Below, in pieces: positions 43,091 to 51,653 of a stretch of DNA of 64,000 bases. The position numbers and the translations under genes are program-made. Each line of letters opens with the position of its first letter. Positions within the stretch are counted from its first letter, which is position 1. This DNA comes from Oscillospiraceae bacterium (GTDB lineage Bacteria > Bacillota > Clostridia > Oscillospirales > Ruminococcaceae): positions 124,001 to 188,000 of the forward strand of contig JAQYLI010000017.1 in the NCBI GenBank assembly GCA_028720105.1, read 5' to 3'. Under the pieces are notes generated by a model. The model had not been told where the DNA came from and ran no database searches. It saw only the letters and a program-made list of their open reading frames with translations.

Positions 43091-43119
43091 ATTATACCGT
43101 AATTTCTTTTTTGTGTCAA
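43091..43119 (-). promoter_or_regulatory. Perfect-consensus sigma-A promoter of the 3D-domain gene
   Basis: TTGACA (43119-43114), 17 bases, TATAAT (43096-43091). Start near 43084; leader about 177 bases. Confidence 0.88.
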
Positions 43120-43485
43120 AGAAAAAAATGAGGCTGATTTTGTGCAAGATGACTATAAATTGTTGATTACATTCATAAAAAATGCGATTTCAAGGGTCTA
43201 TTTCAGTTGTTTGGAACAAATTTGCTGTAATTTTTGGGCATTTAGACAAAATTGCTTTTTTCACCCTCCAAAGGGGGCTTTTTTACAAAAAGTATAACCG
43301 ATATTGTGAACATTCGAAATTTTATATCCACAAATTACGGGAGTCAAAACATATTTCACTTATGTTATGTTGTAACAATGCACATATGGATATAAGTATT
43401 ATTGTACATATAGCCGAATTTCACTAAAATCAGCCCTTAACGGGATATTTTCAGCTTTTAAACGTTTGAAACTTCTTTGCCGCAC

Positions 43486-43514
43486 TTGAAAAATCTGTCT
43501 GAAAAGTATATAAT
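43486..43514 (+). promoter_or_regulatory. Sigma-A promoter of the small-protein/amidohydrolase/mannanase operon
   Basis: TTGAAA (43486-43491), 17 bases, TATAAT (43509-43514). Start near 43521, 100 bases before the first ATG. Confidence 0.78.
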
Positions 43515-43620
43515 AGTATTGTTAAGCTTTTAAGCCGGTCTCAGATATACTATTATTAAGGAGTAATTGTCATAGGATAAATTCCGATAGATAAGTCTGA
43601 GCAATGAAAGGAACGATATT

Positions 43621-43812
43621 ATGAAAAACGAAATGCACCGCCGCGATACAAGGACCAGCCCCGATACAAGGGATATGATACGCACCGCCGTACCCATTGT
43701 GGCTGCACTTTTCCTCTTCCTTGTTTCCGCAGGCTATATTGCATACAGAATGGTAAGCAACTATAACTACAACGAGCGCTGGAAGGATTACGACGAGTGC
43801 GGTCTGGGCTGA
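43621..43812 (+). CDS. Small single-helix membrane protein
   Basis: A 63-residue protein of unknown function. A charged N-terminus (MKNEMHRRDTRTSPDTRDM) precedes one helix (AVPIVAALFLFLVSAGYIAY) and a Tyr/Asn/Asp-rich tail. ATG 43621 has GAAAGGAACG upstream and a clear promoter further up. It is the first gene of the unit that continues with the amidohydrolase (21 bases on) and the mannanase. Confidence 0.75.
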   Translation: MKNEMHRRDTRTSPDTRDMIRTAVPIVAALFLFLVSAGYIAYRMVSNYNYNERWKDYDECGLG

Positions 43813-43833
43813 TAAGCGGGGAATTTTAAGTAT

Positions 43834-44991
43834 ATGTACATCTATAATGCAGAAATAATCACTATGGACGGAGAAGACGCCCATATTCCCCGGGGCTTTG
43901 TAAGGGTGGAAAAGGGAAAGATAGCCGAAATTTCCTGCGGCAGTCCCGATAAAATATCAGAGGGGGATATCGACGCAAAGGGTAATATCCTTATGCCAGG
44001 ATTTATTGATATCCACACCCATATGGGCTTTATCGGCGACGGCGCAGGAGAGGAGGGCATTGACGTAAACGAGGGCAGCGACCCTGTTATGCCCCAGCTC
44101 CGCTCAGTTGACGGGATAAATTTCCGTGACGGTTATTTTTCCGACGCTGTAAAGGCAGGAGTTACCTCGGTGGTGACGGGGGTTGGTTCCCTTAATCCCA
44201 TAGGCGGCGATATGCTGGCTCTCAAGACCGCTGCCCGCTGTCTGGACGAAGCTGTAATTATGCGATCGGGAATAAAATTTGCATTGGGCGAAAATCCCAA
44301 ATCCTACTACACCGAACGGGACGAAGCCCCTCAGACCAGAATGGCGACTGCCGCTCTTATAAGAGAGGCTCTCGAAAAGGCTAAGCGCTACGGAGAACTG
44401 CTTGAAAGGGCGGAGGAGCCTGAGGACAGACCCGATTACGACATCAAATGCGAAGCCCTGCTGCCATTGCTCAGAGGTGAGCTTAAAGCTCATTTTCACT
44501 GCCACAGGGCGGACGATATTATGACTGCTCTCAGGATATGCGATGAGTTCGGGCTTGAGCCTTTGCTTGTCCACTGCACTGAGGGACACCTTATTGCGGA
44601 TATTTTAGGCGAAAAGGGTGCAATGGCTGTGGTAGGCCCCATAATCTGCGACAGGGGAAAGCCGGAGCTGGCAAACGCTTCTCTTGAGAATGCCGCAAAG
44701 CTTCACAAGGCAGGGGTAAAGATCGCCATATGCACAGATCACCCCGAAAATCCCATAAACTTCCTGAGCGCAGGGGCGGCATACTGCCACAAGTACGGTC
44801 TGCCGAAAGAAGAGGCTCTTAAAGGCATTACTGCCGGCGCCGCGGAGCTTGGCGGCTTCGGGGACAGGACAGGCTCTATCGCTGTGGGCAAGGACGCCGA
44901 CCTTATTATCCTGAACGGCGACCCCTTTGAGATACAGACAGACGTGCTTATGACTATGATAAACGGAAAAGTATATTATGAAAGGAACTGA
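43834..44991 (+). CDS. Amidohydrolase_1 family enzyme (deacetylase/imidazolonepropionase-like)
   Basis: A 385-residue metal-dependent hydrolase. The metal HxH lies in MPGFIDIHTHMG. Further ligands are in ELKAHFHCHRADD and LLVHCTEG, and the Asp is in AICTDHPENP. The C-terminal composite beta domain ends in GSIAVGKDADLIILNGDPFE, as in imidazolonepropionase, N-acetylglucosamine-6-phosphate deacetylase and related amidohydrolases. Substrate unknown. Its position between a small membrane protein and a mannanase gives no firm clue. The stop lies four bases before the mannanase ATG, whose ribosome site is within this gene's end. Confidence 0.87.
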   Translation: MYIYNAEIITMDGEDAHIPRGFVRVEKGKIAEISCGSPDKISEGDIDAKGNILMPGFIDIHTHMGFIGDGAGEEGIDVNEGSDPVMPQLRSVDGINFRDGYFSDAVKAGVTSVVTGVGSLNPIGGDMLALKTAARCLDEAVIMRSGIKFALGENPKSYYTERDEAPQTRMATAALIREALEKAKRYGELLERAEEPEDRPDYDIKCEALLPLLRGELKAHFHCHRADDIMTALRICDEFGLEPLLVHCTEGHLIADILGEKGAMAVVGPIICDRGKPELANASLENAAKLHKAGVKIAICTDHPENPINFLSAGAAYCHKYGLPKEEALKGITAGAAELGGFGDRTGSIAVGKDADLIILNGDPFEIQTDVLMTMINGKVYYERN

Positions 44992-44995
44992 AATT

Positions 44996-46678
44996 ATGTC
45001 CCGTAAGATAAGAAAAATAGCCGCAGGAATATGCGCTCTTGCTATGGCCGCTTCCGTATTTTCCGCCTGCGGTGACAAAAATGCTCAAAGCAGCGCAGAT
45101 AACGGCTCTGAAGCTGTTTCAAACGAAGCACTGACCGACGAGAGCAAAGAGGGTGACGTTAGTATGATGAACAATAGCACAGACGATGGCATCAACGCTG
45201 TTTTCGGTGATATCAGGACGGAGTTTAACGAAAACCTGGATCTGTCCGACTATCCTCTCACGCCCTCGGAGGTGCCTGCCGATTTCACGCTGACTGTTGA
45301 GGCGGAAAGCGGAGCATTATCGGGCTCGGCAGTTACCCACGACCTTCCCGAGGCTTCGGGCGGCGGATTTGTAAACGGTGTAAACCAGGAGGGCGACGAG
45401 GTGAAAATGACCGCCGATTTACCCTACAGCGGCTTTTATGACCTTAATTTCCGGACAATGGGCTCCGCAGGCAGGGTGAACAACGTTCTTGTTGACGGTA
45501 TGAAAGTGGGCGACATAACCACAAATTCTCCCGAGTTTTTCGGTGACACTCCTCTTAACAATATTTACCTTGAAGCAGGCTCTCACGATATTTCCATTAC
45601 TCCAAGCTGGGGATATATCGACATTGACTGCGTTATAATTTCCGCGGCGGCAAAGCCCATAACCGAGGATACATACAAGGTAACAGCCCCCCTTTGCAAT
45701 CCCAATGCGGACGAAAATGCCCGGAGACTTTACAAATTTCTCTGCGATGTTTACGGAAAATACTCCCTTGCGGGTCAGTATGCCGAGAAGGGAAGAGAAT
45801 CCTCGGAATTTGAGAAGATAACCGCAAAAACAGGCAAGTCCTTTGCTGTGCTGGGTCTTGATGTGGGCAACTACAGCCTTGGCAGCAAGGCTCACGGCAC
45901 CGAGTCACGGACTGTGGAATACGCCTATGACTGGTACAAGAACGCAGGAGGAATAGTTCAGCTTTGCTGGCACTGGACTTCCCCCGAGGGATATGCGGTA
46001 AACAGCGGCGACCACCCCTGGTACAGCTCATTCTACAAGGAAGCTTCAAAGCTTGACCTTGACAAGATAATGAACGGCGAGGACGAAGAAGGTTATCAGC
46101 TTCTTATGGACGATATCGACAATATGTCCGAACAGCTTGCACGTCTCAGAGACGCAGGCGTTCCCGTTCTATGGAGACCTCTCCACGAGGCTGCGGGCGG
46201 CTGGTTCTGGTGGGGCGACTGTGAAGCCGAAAGCTACAAGAAGCTTTGGAACGTAATGTACGACAAGATGACAAACGAGCATAACCTTACAAATCTTATC
46301 TGGGTATGGAACGGTCAGGACCCCGAATGGTACCCCGGAGACGAGACGGTGGACATTAACGGCTGGGATATTTACGCAGGCAATCACGTTGACACCTCCC
46401 AGAGCGGCCGCTTTGCGGATATGGCGTCAAATTACGGCGAAAAGACCAAGCTTATCGCACTTACCGAAAACGGCTGCGTTATGGACCCCGACAAGGTTAT
46501 GAATGATAATGCAAGGTGGCTCTTCTGGGGCACCTGGAGCGACCCCTTTACTATGAAGCTGGGCGTTGTGATAAACGACGAGTACACCACCATAGAGCTT
46601 CTCACAAAGGCGTATAATCACGAGAGGGTGCTCACTCTGGACGAGCTGCCCGATCTGAAAAATTATCCTTTGGACTGA
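44996..46678 (+). CDS. GH26 beta-mannanase lipoprotein with CBM35-like domain
   Basis: Surface-anchored endo-1,4-beta-mannosidase; 560 residues. The signal ends VFSAC (Cys25). A Ser/Asp/Glu linker to about 85 precedes a beta-sandwich resembling CBM35 (about 90-215; DFTLTVEAESGALSG, YDLNFRTMGSAGRVNN). The GH26 barrel covers about 225-560. The acid Glu398 is in RPLHEAAGGWFWWG and the nucleophile Glu491 in LTENG. Also seen: LCWHWTSP, IWVWNGQDPEWYPGD. I use ATG 44996 (MSRKIRKI), with GAAAGGAACTG upstream, rather than a six-codon longer frame. It would cut mannan outside the cell; the nearby sugar-binding lipoprotein and esterase fit hemicellulose use. Confidence 0.93.
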   Translation: MSRKIRKIAAGICALAMAASVFSACGDKNAQSSADNGSEAVSNEALTDESKEGDVSMMNNSTDDGINAVFGDIRTEFNENLDLSDYPLTPSEVPADFTLTVEAESGALSGSAVTHDLPEASGGGFVNGVNQEGDEVKMTADLPYSGFYDLNFRTMGSAGRVNNVLVDGMKVGDITTNSPEFFGDTPLNNIYLEAGSHDISITPSWGYIDIDCVIISAAAKPITEDTYKVTAPLCNPNADENARRLYKFLCDVYGKYSLAGQYAEKGRESSEFEKITAKTGKSFAVLGLDVGNYSLGSKAHGTESRTVEYAYDWYKNAGGIVQLCWHWTSPEGYAVNSGDHPWYSSFYKEASKLDLDKIMNGEDEEGYQLLMDDIDNMSEQLARLRDAGVPVLWRPLHEAAGGWFWWGDCEAESYKKLWNVMYDKMTNEHNLTNLIWVWNGQDPEWYPGDETVDINGWDIYAGNHVDTSQSGRFADMASNYGEKTKLIALTENGCVMDPDKVMNDNARWLFWGTWSDPFTMKLGVVINDEYTTIELLTKAYNHERVLTLDELPDLKNYPLD

Positions 46679-46733
46679 AAAACCAAAAAAGTGCGGCATT
46701 GCTGACTTTCAATTTTTCTGCTATACTAATAAA

Positions 46734-46761
46734 ACGGCTTCCTGCAAAATGCGGAAGCCGT
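46734..46761 (+). terminator. Hairpin after the mannanase gene (left flank of repeat copy B)
   Basis: ACGGCTTCC and GGAAGCCGT form a 9-base stem with a 10-base loop, 55 bases past the stop. It runs directly into the ~140-base element rather than into a T tract, so termination efficiency is uncertain. Confidence 0.5.
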
Positions 46762-46928
46762 CAGCGTGTCGCTGAAGCCACCTCGCCTAAAAGATAGAAA
46801 TGATTTTCTCGTTTTGTGGCTCGGTAATGTACGTATTGAAGCCAAATTCGGTAATCAAATTTTTTTATTTGGCTCAAGCTTTAAGCTTTTTTGACAAACT
46901 GACCGTTCCAAATGGGACGGTTTATTTT
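46761..46928. repeat. Dispersed ~140-base element, copy B, with right-hand hairpin
   Basis: Core 46761-46902 matches copy A (36676-36814) along its length, with the same ends TCAGCG and CTGA. Stem AGCCAAAT/ATTTGGCT is intact here but broken in copy A. The right flank is hairpin CCGTTCC/GGGACGG (46903-46920) followed by TTTATTTT, a plausible terminator. Flanking hairpins differ in sequence from those of copy A. No promoter or reading frame is evident inside. Confidence 0.85.
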
Positions 46929-47005
46929 CGGACTGCTGTTCTCAGATTTTGGAACGGCGGTCTTTTTTATTAAGCGTAATTACAGCACTTTTTTCAAAAA
47001 AACAC

Positions 47006-47034
47006 TTGCATTTTCCGAAGACATACTGTATAAT
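47006..47034 (+). promoter_or_regulatory. Promoter of the pheS T-box transcript
   Basis: TTGCAT (47006-47011), 17 bases, TATAAT (47029-47034). Start near 47041, so the untranslated leader is about 360 bases, the size expected for a T-box. Confidence 0.65.
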
Positions 47035-47040
47035 ATAAGA

Positions 47041-47378
47041 AGCAATTATTTTGCGCTGTACAAAAACACGCTGACCGGGATAAAGTAAGGATCGTGCGCT
47101 TTTGGCATACACAGAGAATAGGGAGCGTCTGCTGCCGCAGACGGCTGGAACTTCCTTTGTGCCGTATGACCCCGAAGTTCGCCCGTGAGTGGCTGCCTTG
47201 AATATCCTGTCTTTTGGGGACAAGGATTATTAGGGGCAGACGAATGACCGCGTTAAGGTCGGGGGGATGTCTGTCCTTAGCCTTTGTACGAGCTGAATTT
47301 ATGCTCCGTAAAGTCGGGAATAGATATTTCTCCTGTGCCTGAATGGTTTAAGTTTCGGGTGCAGGCTTTTTTATTTTC
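47041..47378 (+). promoter_or_regulatory. T-box leader of pheST with Phe specifier UUC
   Basis: RNA element that senses uncharged tRNA-Phe and controls pheS expression by attenuation. Stem I features: GGATAAAGTAAGG near 47079, ACAGAGA at 47111-47117, an apical hairpin CGTCTGC/GCAGACG (47126-47143), GGCTGGAA, and the specifier strand CCGAAGTTCGCCCG, where TTC (47178-47180) is a Phe codon. A stem III-like hairpin (47234-47276) contains GCGTTAA. A terminator at 47332-47378 (CCTGTGCCT with GGGTGCAGG, tail CTTTTTTATTTT) ends just before pheS. A canonical UGGNACCGCG antiterminator core is not seen. The only UGG nearby is AATGGTTT at 47342-47349, within the terminator loop. Confidence 0.8.
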
Positions 47379-47399
47379 ATACAGAAAGGATAGAAACCA

Positions 47400-48419
47400 A
47401 TGAAAGAACAGCTTGAAAAGATTCTTTCGACTGCCAAACAGGAGCTGTCGGAGTGTCACGACCTGAAAATTATGGAGGATCTGAGAGTTAAGTTTCTCGG
47501 CAAAAAGGGTGAGCTTACTGCTATACTCAAGCAGATGGGCGGTCTGTCCGCAGAGGAAAGACCCGTTATCGGTCAGCTTGCCAACAAGGTGCGCTCTGAG
47601 ATAGAGGAAAAGCTTGCCGAAAAGGCCGAGGCTCTCAAAAGCGAGGCTGCCGCTAAGAAAATGGCGGAGGAGACTATTGACGTTACCCTCCCCGGAAAGG
47701 CTCCCCGTCCCGGACGTCTCCACCCCCTTACTGCTACTCTTGAGGAGGTAAAGGAAATATTCCTGGGTATGGGCTTTGATATCGTGGACGGTCCCGAGGT
47801 GGAGACTGACCATTACTGCTTCGAGGCTCTTAATATGCCTAAACACCACCCTGCAAGAGACACTCAGGACACATTCTACATCAACGAGAACGTTGTCCTC
47901 AGAACTCAGACCTCCAGCGTTCAGATAAGAACAATGGAGCAGAGAAAGCCTCCTATCAGAATTATTTCCCCGGGTCGTGTTTACCGTTCCGATGCGGTTG
48001 ACGCAACTCATTCTCCCCTTTTCCATCAGATAGAGGGACTTGTTATCGACAAGGGCGTTACTCTGGGCGACCTGTACGGCACACTCGACCTGCTTATGAA
48101 AAAGCTTTACGGCAAGGACGCTAAGATACGTCTGCGTCCTCACCATTTCCCCTATACGGAGCCTTCCGCAGAGGTTGACCTTGTTTGCTTCAACTGCGGC
48201 GGCAAGGGCTGCTCTATGTGCAAGGGCGAGGGATATGTGGAGCTTTTAGGCTCGGGTATGGTCCACCCCGAGGTGCTGAGAGGCTGCGGCATTGACCCCG
48301 AGGTATACAGCGGCTTTGCTTTCGGTATCGGTCTTGAGCGTATCACTATGGGCAGATATCACATCAATGATATGAGACTGCTTTATGAGAATGATATGAG
48401 ATTCTTAGGTCAGTTCTGA
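47400..48419 (+). CDS. pheS: Phenylalanyl-tRNA synthetase alpha subunit
   Basis: Catalytic subunit of the (alpha-beta)2 synthetase that charges tRNA-Phe; 339 residues, normal length. The N-terminal coiled coil (about 1-85) is followed by the class II core: [60 protein letters not shown] and the C-terminal motif 3 [14 protein letters not shown] CxxC-x-CxxC insertion ([12 protein letters not shown]) is common in Firmicutes. RBS AGAAAGGA. Controlled by the T-box leader. Confidence 0.98.
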   Translation: MKEQLEKILSTAKQELSECHDLKIMEDLRVKFLGKKGELTAILKQMGGLSAEERPVIGQLANKVRSEIEEKLAEKAEALKSEAAAKKMAEETIDVTLPGKAPRPGRLHPLTATLEEVKEIFLGMGFDIVDGPEVETDHYCFEALNMPKHHPARDTQDTFYINENVVLRTQTSSVQIRTMEQRKPPIRIISPGRVYRSDAVDATHSPLFHQIEGLVIDKGVTLGDLYGTLDLLMKKLYGKDAKIRLRPHHFPYTEPSAEVDLVCFNCGGKGCSMCKGEGYVELLGSGMVHPEVLRGCGIDPEVYSGFAFGIGLERITMGRYHINDMRLLYENDMRFLGQF

Positions 48420-48423
48420 TAAA

Positions 48424-49035
48424 ATGGAAAGCACTGACAAAAACAACCTGCTTGACCGCTATAAAAAGCACTTCAGACGCAAGCAGTTTTTGTGGAACAC
48501 ATTGAGCATCACCTACACCCTTTTTCTTATCCCGCTTATAAAATTCCTTGACGGAACGGATTACAGCACTTTGTGGAAAATAATTTCCATTGCAATGGGA
48601 ATTGGCCTGTTTTCGATGAATATCATTCAGAGCAGGTCAATGAAAAGGCAGCTTGATGGGGTATCCGAAAACACTGCCGAAAAAATATCCGCTGAGCTTG
48701 AAAGCTGTGAGCAGTTCAGAGTTTTTGCATTCACCTCGGAACATCTCTTCTCCAAGGAGGGGCTTATCATTCCCTACTATGAGATAGAAGAGGTCATCAC
48801 AAACACCTATGTCGGCTCGCCTTCCGCCACCAACATCGTTTTTAAAACAAGAAGCTTCGGAAAGCTCCGCATACCTGTGGGACTCGGATATATGAACGAA
48901 GGCTTCTATGATCTGCTTTCCCGGAAATGCCCCAATGCGGATATTTTATTCCGTGTGAATTATCAGAAGGCGGATATGGAGGAGTATTTTAACACATTAC
49001 GGGCGGAAAGCATTACTGTTATCAGAAAAAAATAA
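48424..49035 (+). CDS. Unknown membrane protein inserted between pheS and pheT
   Basis: A 203-residue protein I do not recognise. Residues about 18-40 and 48-65 look like two membrane helices (WNTLSITYTLFLIPLIKF, IISIAMGIGLFSMNII). The rest is a soluble domain with LFSKEGLIIPYYEIEEVITN and TRSFGKLRIPVGLGYM, which loosely recalls YcxB-like or bacterial PH-like domains. It begins four bases after pheS and ends 15 bases before pheT, so it shares the T-box-controlled transcript. No clear RBS of its own; translation may be coupled to pheS. Confidence 0.75.
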   Translation: MESTDKNNLLDRYKKHFRRKQFLWNTLSITYTLFLIPLIKFLDGTDYSTLWKIISIAMGIGLFSMNIIQSRSMKRQLDGVSENTAEKISAELESCEQFRVFAFTSEHLFSKEGLIIPYYEIEEVITNTYVGSPSATNIVFKTRSFGKLRIPVGLGYMNEGFYDLLSRKCPNADILFRVNYQKADMEEYFNTLRAESITVIRKK

Positions 49036-49050
49036 GGAGGAAAATAATAA

Positions 49051-51465
49051 ATGGATCTTTCAGTCAGATGGCTCTCCGATTATGTTGATATCGGAGATAT
49101 GAGCATAAAGGAGCTTTGCTCGGGTCTTACAATGAGCGGCTCCAAGGTTGAAAAATATGAAACAGAGGGCAGCGAGATATCCCGAGTTGTTGTGGGAAAA
49201 ATTCTCGATGTTAAGCCCCACGAAAATTCCGACCACCTTGTGGTGTGTCAGGTGGACGTTGGCGAGGCTGAGCCTGTTCAGATAGTGACGGGCGCTCCCA
49301 ACATCAGAGAGGAAAATGTGGGCGACCTGGTGCCTGCAGCTCTTGACGGTTCTACTCTTCCTAACGGTGTTAAGATAAAGAAGGGCAAGCTGAGAGGTGT
49401 GGCTTCTAACGGTATGCTCTGCTCACTGGGTGAGCTGGGTCTTACCACTCACGATTTCCCCTATGCAATTGCAGACGGAATTTTTATCCTGAAAAGCGAG
49501 GACGGCAGAGAGCTTGTTCCCGGTATGGATATCCGTGAGGCTATTGACCTTAACGACACTTCTATCGAATTTGAGATAACCTCAAACCGTCCCGACTGCC
49601 TTTCCGTTCTCGGTCTGGCACGAGAGACTGCCGCAACCTTTGACAAGCCCCTTAACATAAAAGAACCTTCCTTCAAGGGCATTGACGGGGACATCAACGA
49701 CATGCTCAAGGTGCAGATAAAGAATGAGAAGCTTTGCTCACGCTACTGTGCAGGCGTTGTTAAGAATGTTAAAATTGCTCCCTCTCCTTTGTGGCTGAGA
49801 GAAAGACTTCGTGCAAGCGGCGTTCGTCCCATTAACAATTTTGTTGATATCACAAACTATGTAATGCTTGAGTACGGTCACCCTATGCACGCATTTGATA
49901 TCCGCTACATCAAAGGCAATTCCATTGAGATAAGAAATGCCGCAGAGGGCGAGAAGATAACCACTCTTGACGGAAATGAGAGAACTCTTACAGAAAAAAT
50001 GCTTGTAATTGCCGACGCAGAGAAGCCCGTTGCCGTTGCAGGCGTTATGGGCGGCGAGTACAGCGGCATTATGGACGACACTGTGGACGTTGTTTTCGAG
50101 GCTGCCTGCTTTGATGGAGCAAGCGTCCGCACCACCGCAAAGGCTCTGGGAATGAGGACTGATGCTTCCGCACGCTTTGAAAAGGGTCTTGACCCGAGAA
50201 TGTGTATGCCTGCGCTGCTTCGTGCATTTGAGCTTGTTGAGGAGCTGGGCTGCGGCGAGGTTGTCCGCACGATCATTGACTGCGACACTCACGCAGACAC
50301 TCAGAAAACCGCTCCCTTTGACCCCGTTTGGATAAACAATTTTCTCGGCACAGACATTCCCGAAGCGGATATGATAAAGTATCTTGAAAAGCTTGATATC
50401 AAGGTCAAGGACGGCATTGCATATGCTCCCCCCTACAGAATTGACATTGAGTACAAAAACGACCTTGCGGAGGAAATTGCCCGTCTTTACGGCTACAACA
50501 ACATTCCTCAGACCATTATCCGCGGCGTTGCAAGCGGCGAGCTTACACCTGAGCAGAAATTCAGCCGCAAGGTTATGAACGCTGCCTGCGCTCTTGGGGC
50601 AAACGAGATAACCACCTTCTCCTTTATCTCTCCCAAATATTTCGACAAGATACGTCTCCCCGAGGACAGCGTTCTCAGAAAAACCGTTGTTATCACAAAT
50701 CCTCTGGGCGAGGACACCTCGGTTATGAGAACGACTATGCTCCCCTCTATGTGCGAGGTGCTTGCGAGAAACTACAACAGCAGAAATGCCGAGGCTGTGC
50801 TTTTTGAAATGGGCAATGAGTATCTTCCAAAGGGCGGTGAGCTGCCCGAGGAGCCTGCAAGAATTGCTTTCGGTATGTACGGCGAGAATTACGATTTCTA
50901 CAGCTTGAAGGGAATTATCGAGGAGCTGCTTGATATTGTGGGTGCGGCTGATGTTTCCTATGAGCCCTGCAAGGGTGTTTCCGAGAATTTCGGTGAGGCA
51001 CCCGCATTCCACCCCGGAAGATGTGCGGAGGTTTTCGCAGGCGGAAAGGCTATAGGCATTTTCGGCGAGCTTCACCCCGAGACACTTGAGAATTACGGCA
51101 TAGGTGTTAAGGCTTATGCGGCAAAGCTCAATCTCCCCGAGCTTATGGCTGCTGCGGCTCCCAAGACATACAAGCCCCTGCCCAAATTCCCTGCCACCAC
51201 AAGAGACCTTGCTGTGGTATGTGATGACGATATACCCGTTGCTCACCTTGAAAAGGCTATTACCGAGGGCGTGGGCAAGATACTCGAAAGCGTCAAGCTT
51301 TTCGACGTTTACAAGGGCAAGCAGATAGCTGACGGAAAGAAGTCCGTTGCTTTCAGCATTATAATGCGTTCCCACGAGGGTACTCTTACCGACGAACAGG
51401 CTGACGGTGCTGTCAAGAAGGCACTGAAAAAGCTCTCCGAGCTGGGTGCTGAGATAAGAGCGTAA
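49051..51465 (+). CDS. pheT: Phenylalanyl-tRNA synthetase beta subunit
   Basis: Large subunit of the tetrameric synthetase; 804 residues, full length. Domains in order: N-terminal core, tRNA-binding EMAP-like (about 40-150; HPENSDHLVVCQVDVG-like segment), B3/4 editing region (SRYCAGVVKNVKIAPSP, INNFVDITNYVMLEYGHPMHAF), B5 DNA-binding-like region, catalytic-like core (TTMLPSMCEVLARNYNSR) and the C-terminal FDX-ACB domain (KFPATTRDLAVVCDDD). RBS AAGGAGGAAA. Followed by a strong terminator. Confidence 0.98.
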   Translation: MDLSVRWLSDYVDIGDMSIKELCSGLTMSGSKVEKYETEGSEISRVVVGKILDVKPHENSDHLVVCQVDVGEAEPVQIVTGAPNIREENVGDLVPAALDGSTLPNGVKIKKGKLRGVASNGMLCSLGELGLTTHDFPYAIADGIFILKSEDGRELVPGMDIREAIDLNDTSIEFEITSNRPDCLSVLGLARETAATFDKPLNIKEPSFKGIDGDINDMLKVQIKNEKLCSRYCAGVVKNVKIAPSPLWLRERLRASGVRPINNFVDITNYVMLEYGHPMHAFDIRYIKGNSIEIRNAAEGEKITTLDGNERTLTEKMLVIADAEKPVAVAGVMGGEYSGIMDDTVDVVFEAACFDGASVRTTAKALGMRTDASARFEKGLDPRMCMPALLRAFELVEELGCGEVVRTIIDCDTHADTQKTAPFDPVWINNFLGTDIPEADMIKYLEKLDIKVKDGIAYAPPYRIDIEYKNDLAEEIARLYGYNNIPQTIIRGVASGELTPEQKFSRKVMNAACALGANEITTFSFISPKYFDKIRLPEDSVLRKTVVITNPLGEDTSVMRTTMLPSMCEVLARNYNSRNAEAVLFEMGNEYLPKGGELPEEPARIAFGMYGENYDFYSLKGIIEELLDIVGAADVSYEPCKGVSENFGEAPAFHPGRCAEVFAGGKAIGIFGELHPETLENYGIGVKAYAAKLNLPELMAAAAPKTYKPLPKFPATTRDLAVVCDDDIPVAHLEKAITEGVGKILESVKLFDVYKGKQIADGKKSVAFSIIMRSHEGTLTDEQADGAVKKALKKLSELGAEIRA

Positions 51466-51481
51466 AAATATGAGCAAAAAT

Positions 51482-51519
51482 AAAAGCTGCCGCAGCACAC
51501 AAGCTGCGGCAGCTTTTTT
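51482..51519 (+). terminator. Terminator of the pheS-pheT operon
   Basis: AGCTGCCGCAGC and GCTGCGGCAGCT form a perfect 12-base stem with loop ACACAA and tail TTTTTTC. Confidence 0.95.
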
Positions 51520-51607
51520 CAATGAAGCTTTGGTATATTGCAACAGTCCGATTTTTTTACATAGAAAATTTAATAAGAAAACTACGAAAATTTGTTCTGT
51601 TTGACTA

Positions 51608-51636
51608 TTGACATTTTAAAACTAATGTGCTACAAT
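51608..51636 (+). promoter_or_regulatory. Strong orphan promoter pointing antisense into folD
   Basis: TTGACA (51608-51613), 17 bases, TACAAT (51631-51636) with TGC extending the -10. Start near 51643, ten bases before the folD stop on the other strand. No gene follows on the plus strand. Confidence 0.65.
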
Positions 51637-51653
51637 GGTTATATTCCGAGAGG

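Larger units (their letters stand above)
42908..43620. other. 713-base gene-free region between divergent genes
   Basis: Contains the promoter (43091-43119) and 177-base leader of the 3D-domain gene and the promoter (43486-43514) of the rightward operon. The leader can form a long-range stem TTCCGATTT/AAATCGGAA (about 43071-43079 with 43014-43022). Between 43130 and 43440 it is A+T-rich with no convincing gene. Confidence 0.5.

Noticed and set aside
43182-43427. 81-codon plus-strand frame in the gap before the mannanase operon
   Set aside because: A+T-rich, no ribosome site, composition unlike neighbouring genes; the mapped promoter of the operon lies after it.
47277-48146. 289-codon open frame antisense to pheS
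   Set aside because: Shadow of pheS, and its 3' part runs through the T-box leader.
49738-51543. 601-codon open frame antisense to pheT
   Set aside because: Very long, but pheT is unambiguous on the other strand; the antisense frame is a product of its codon pattern and lacks a ribosome site.
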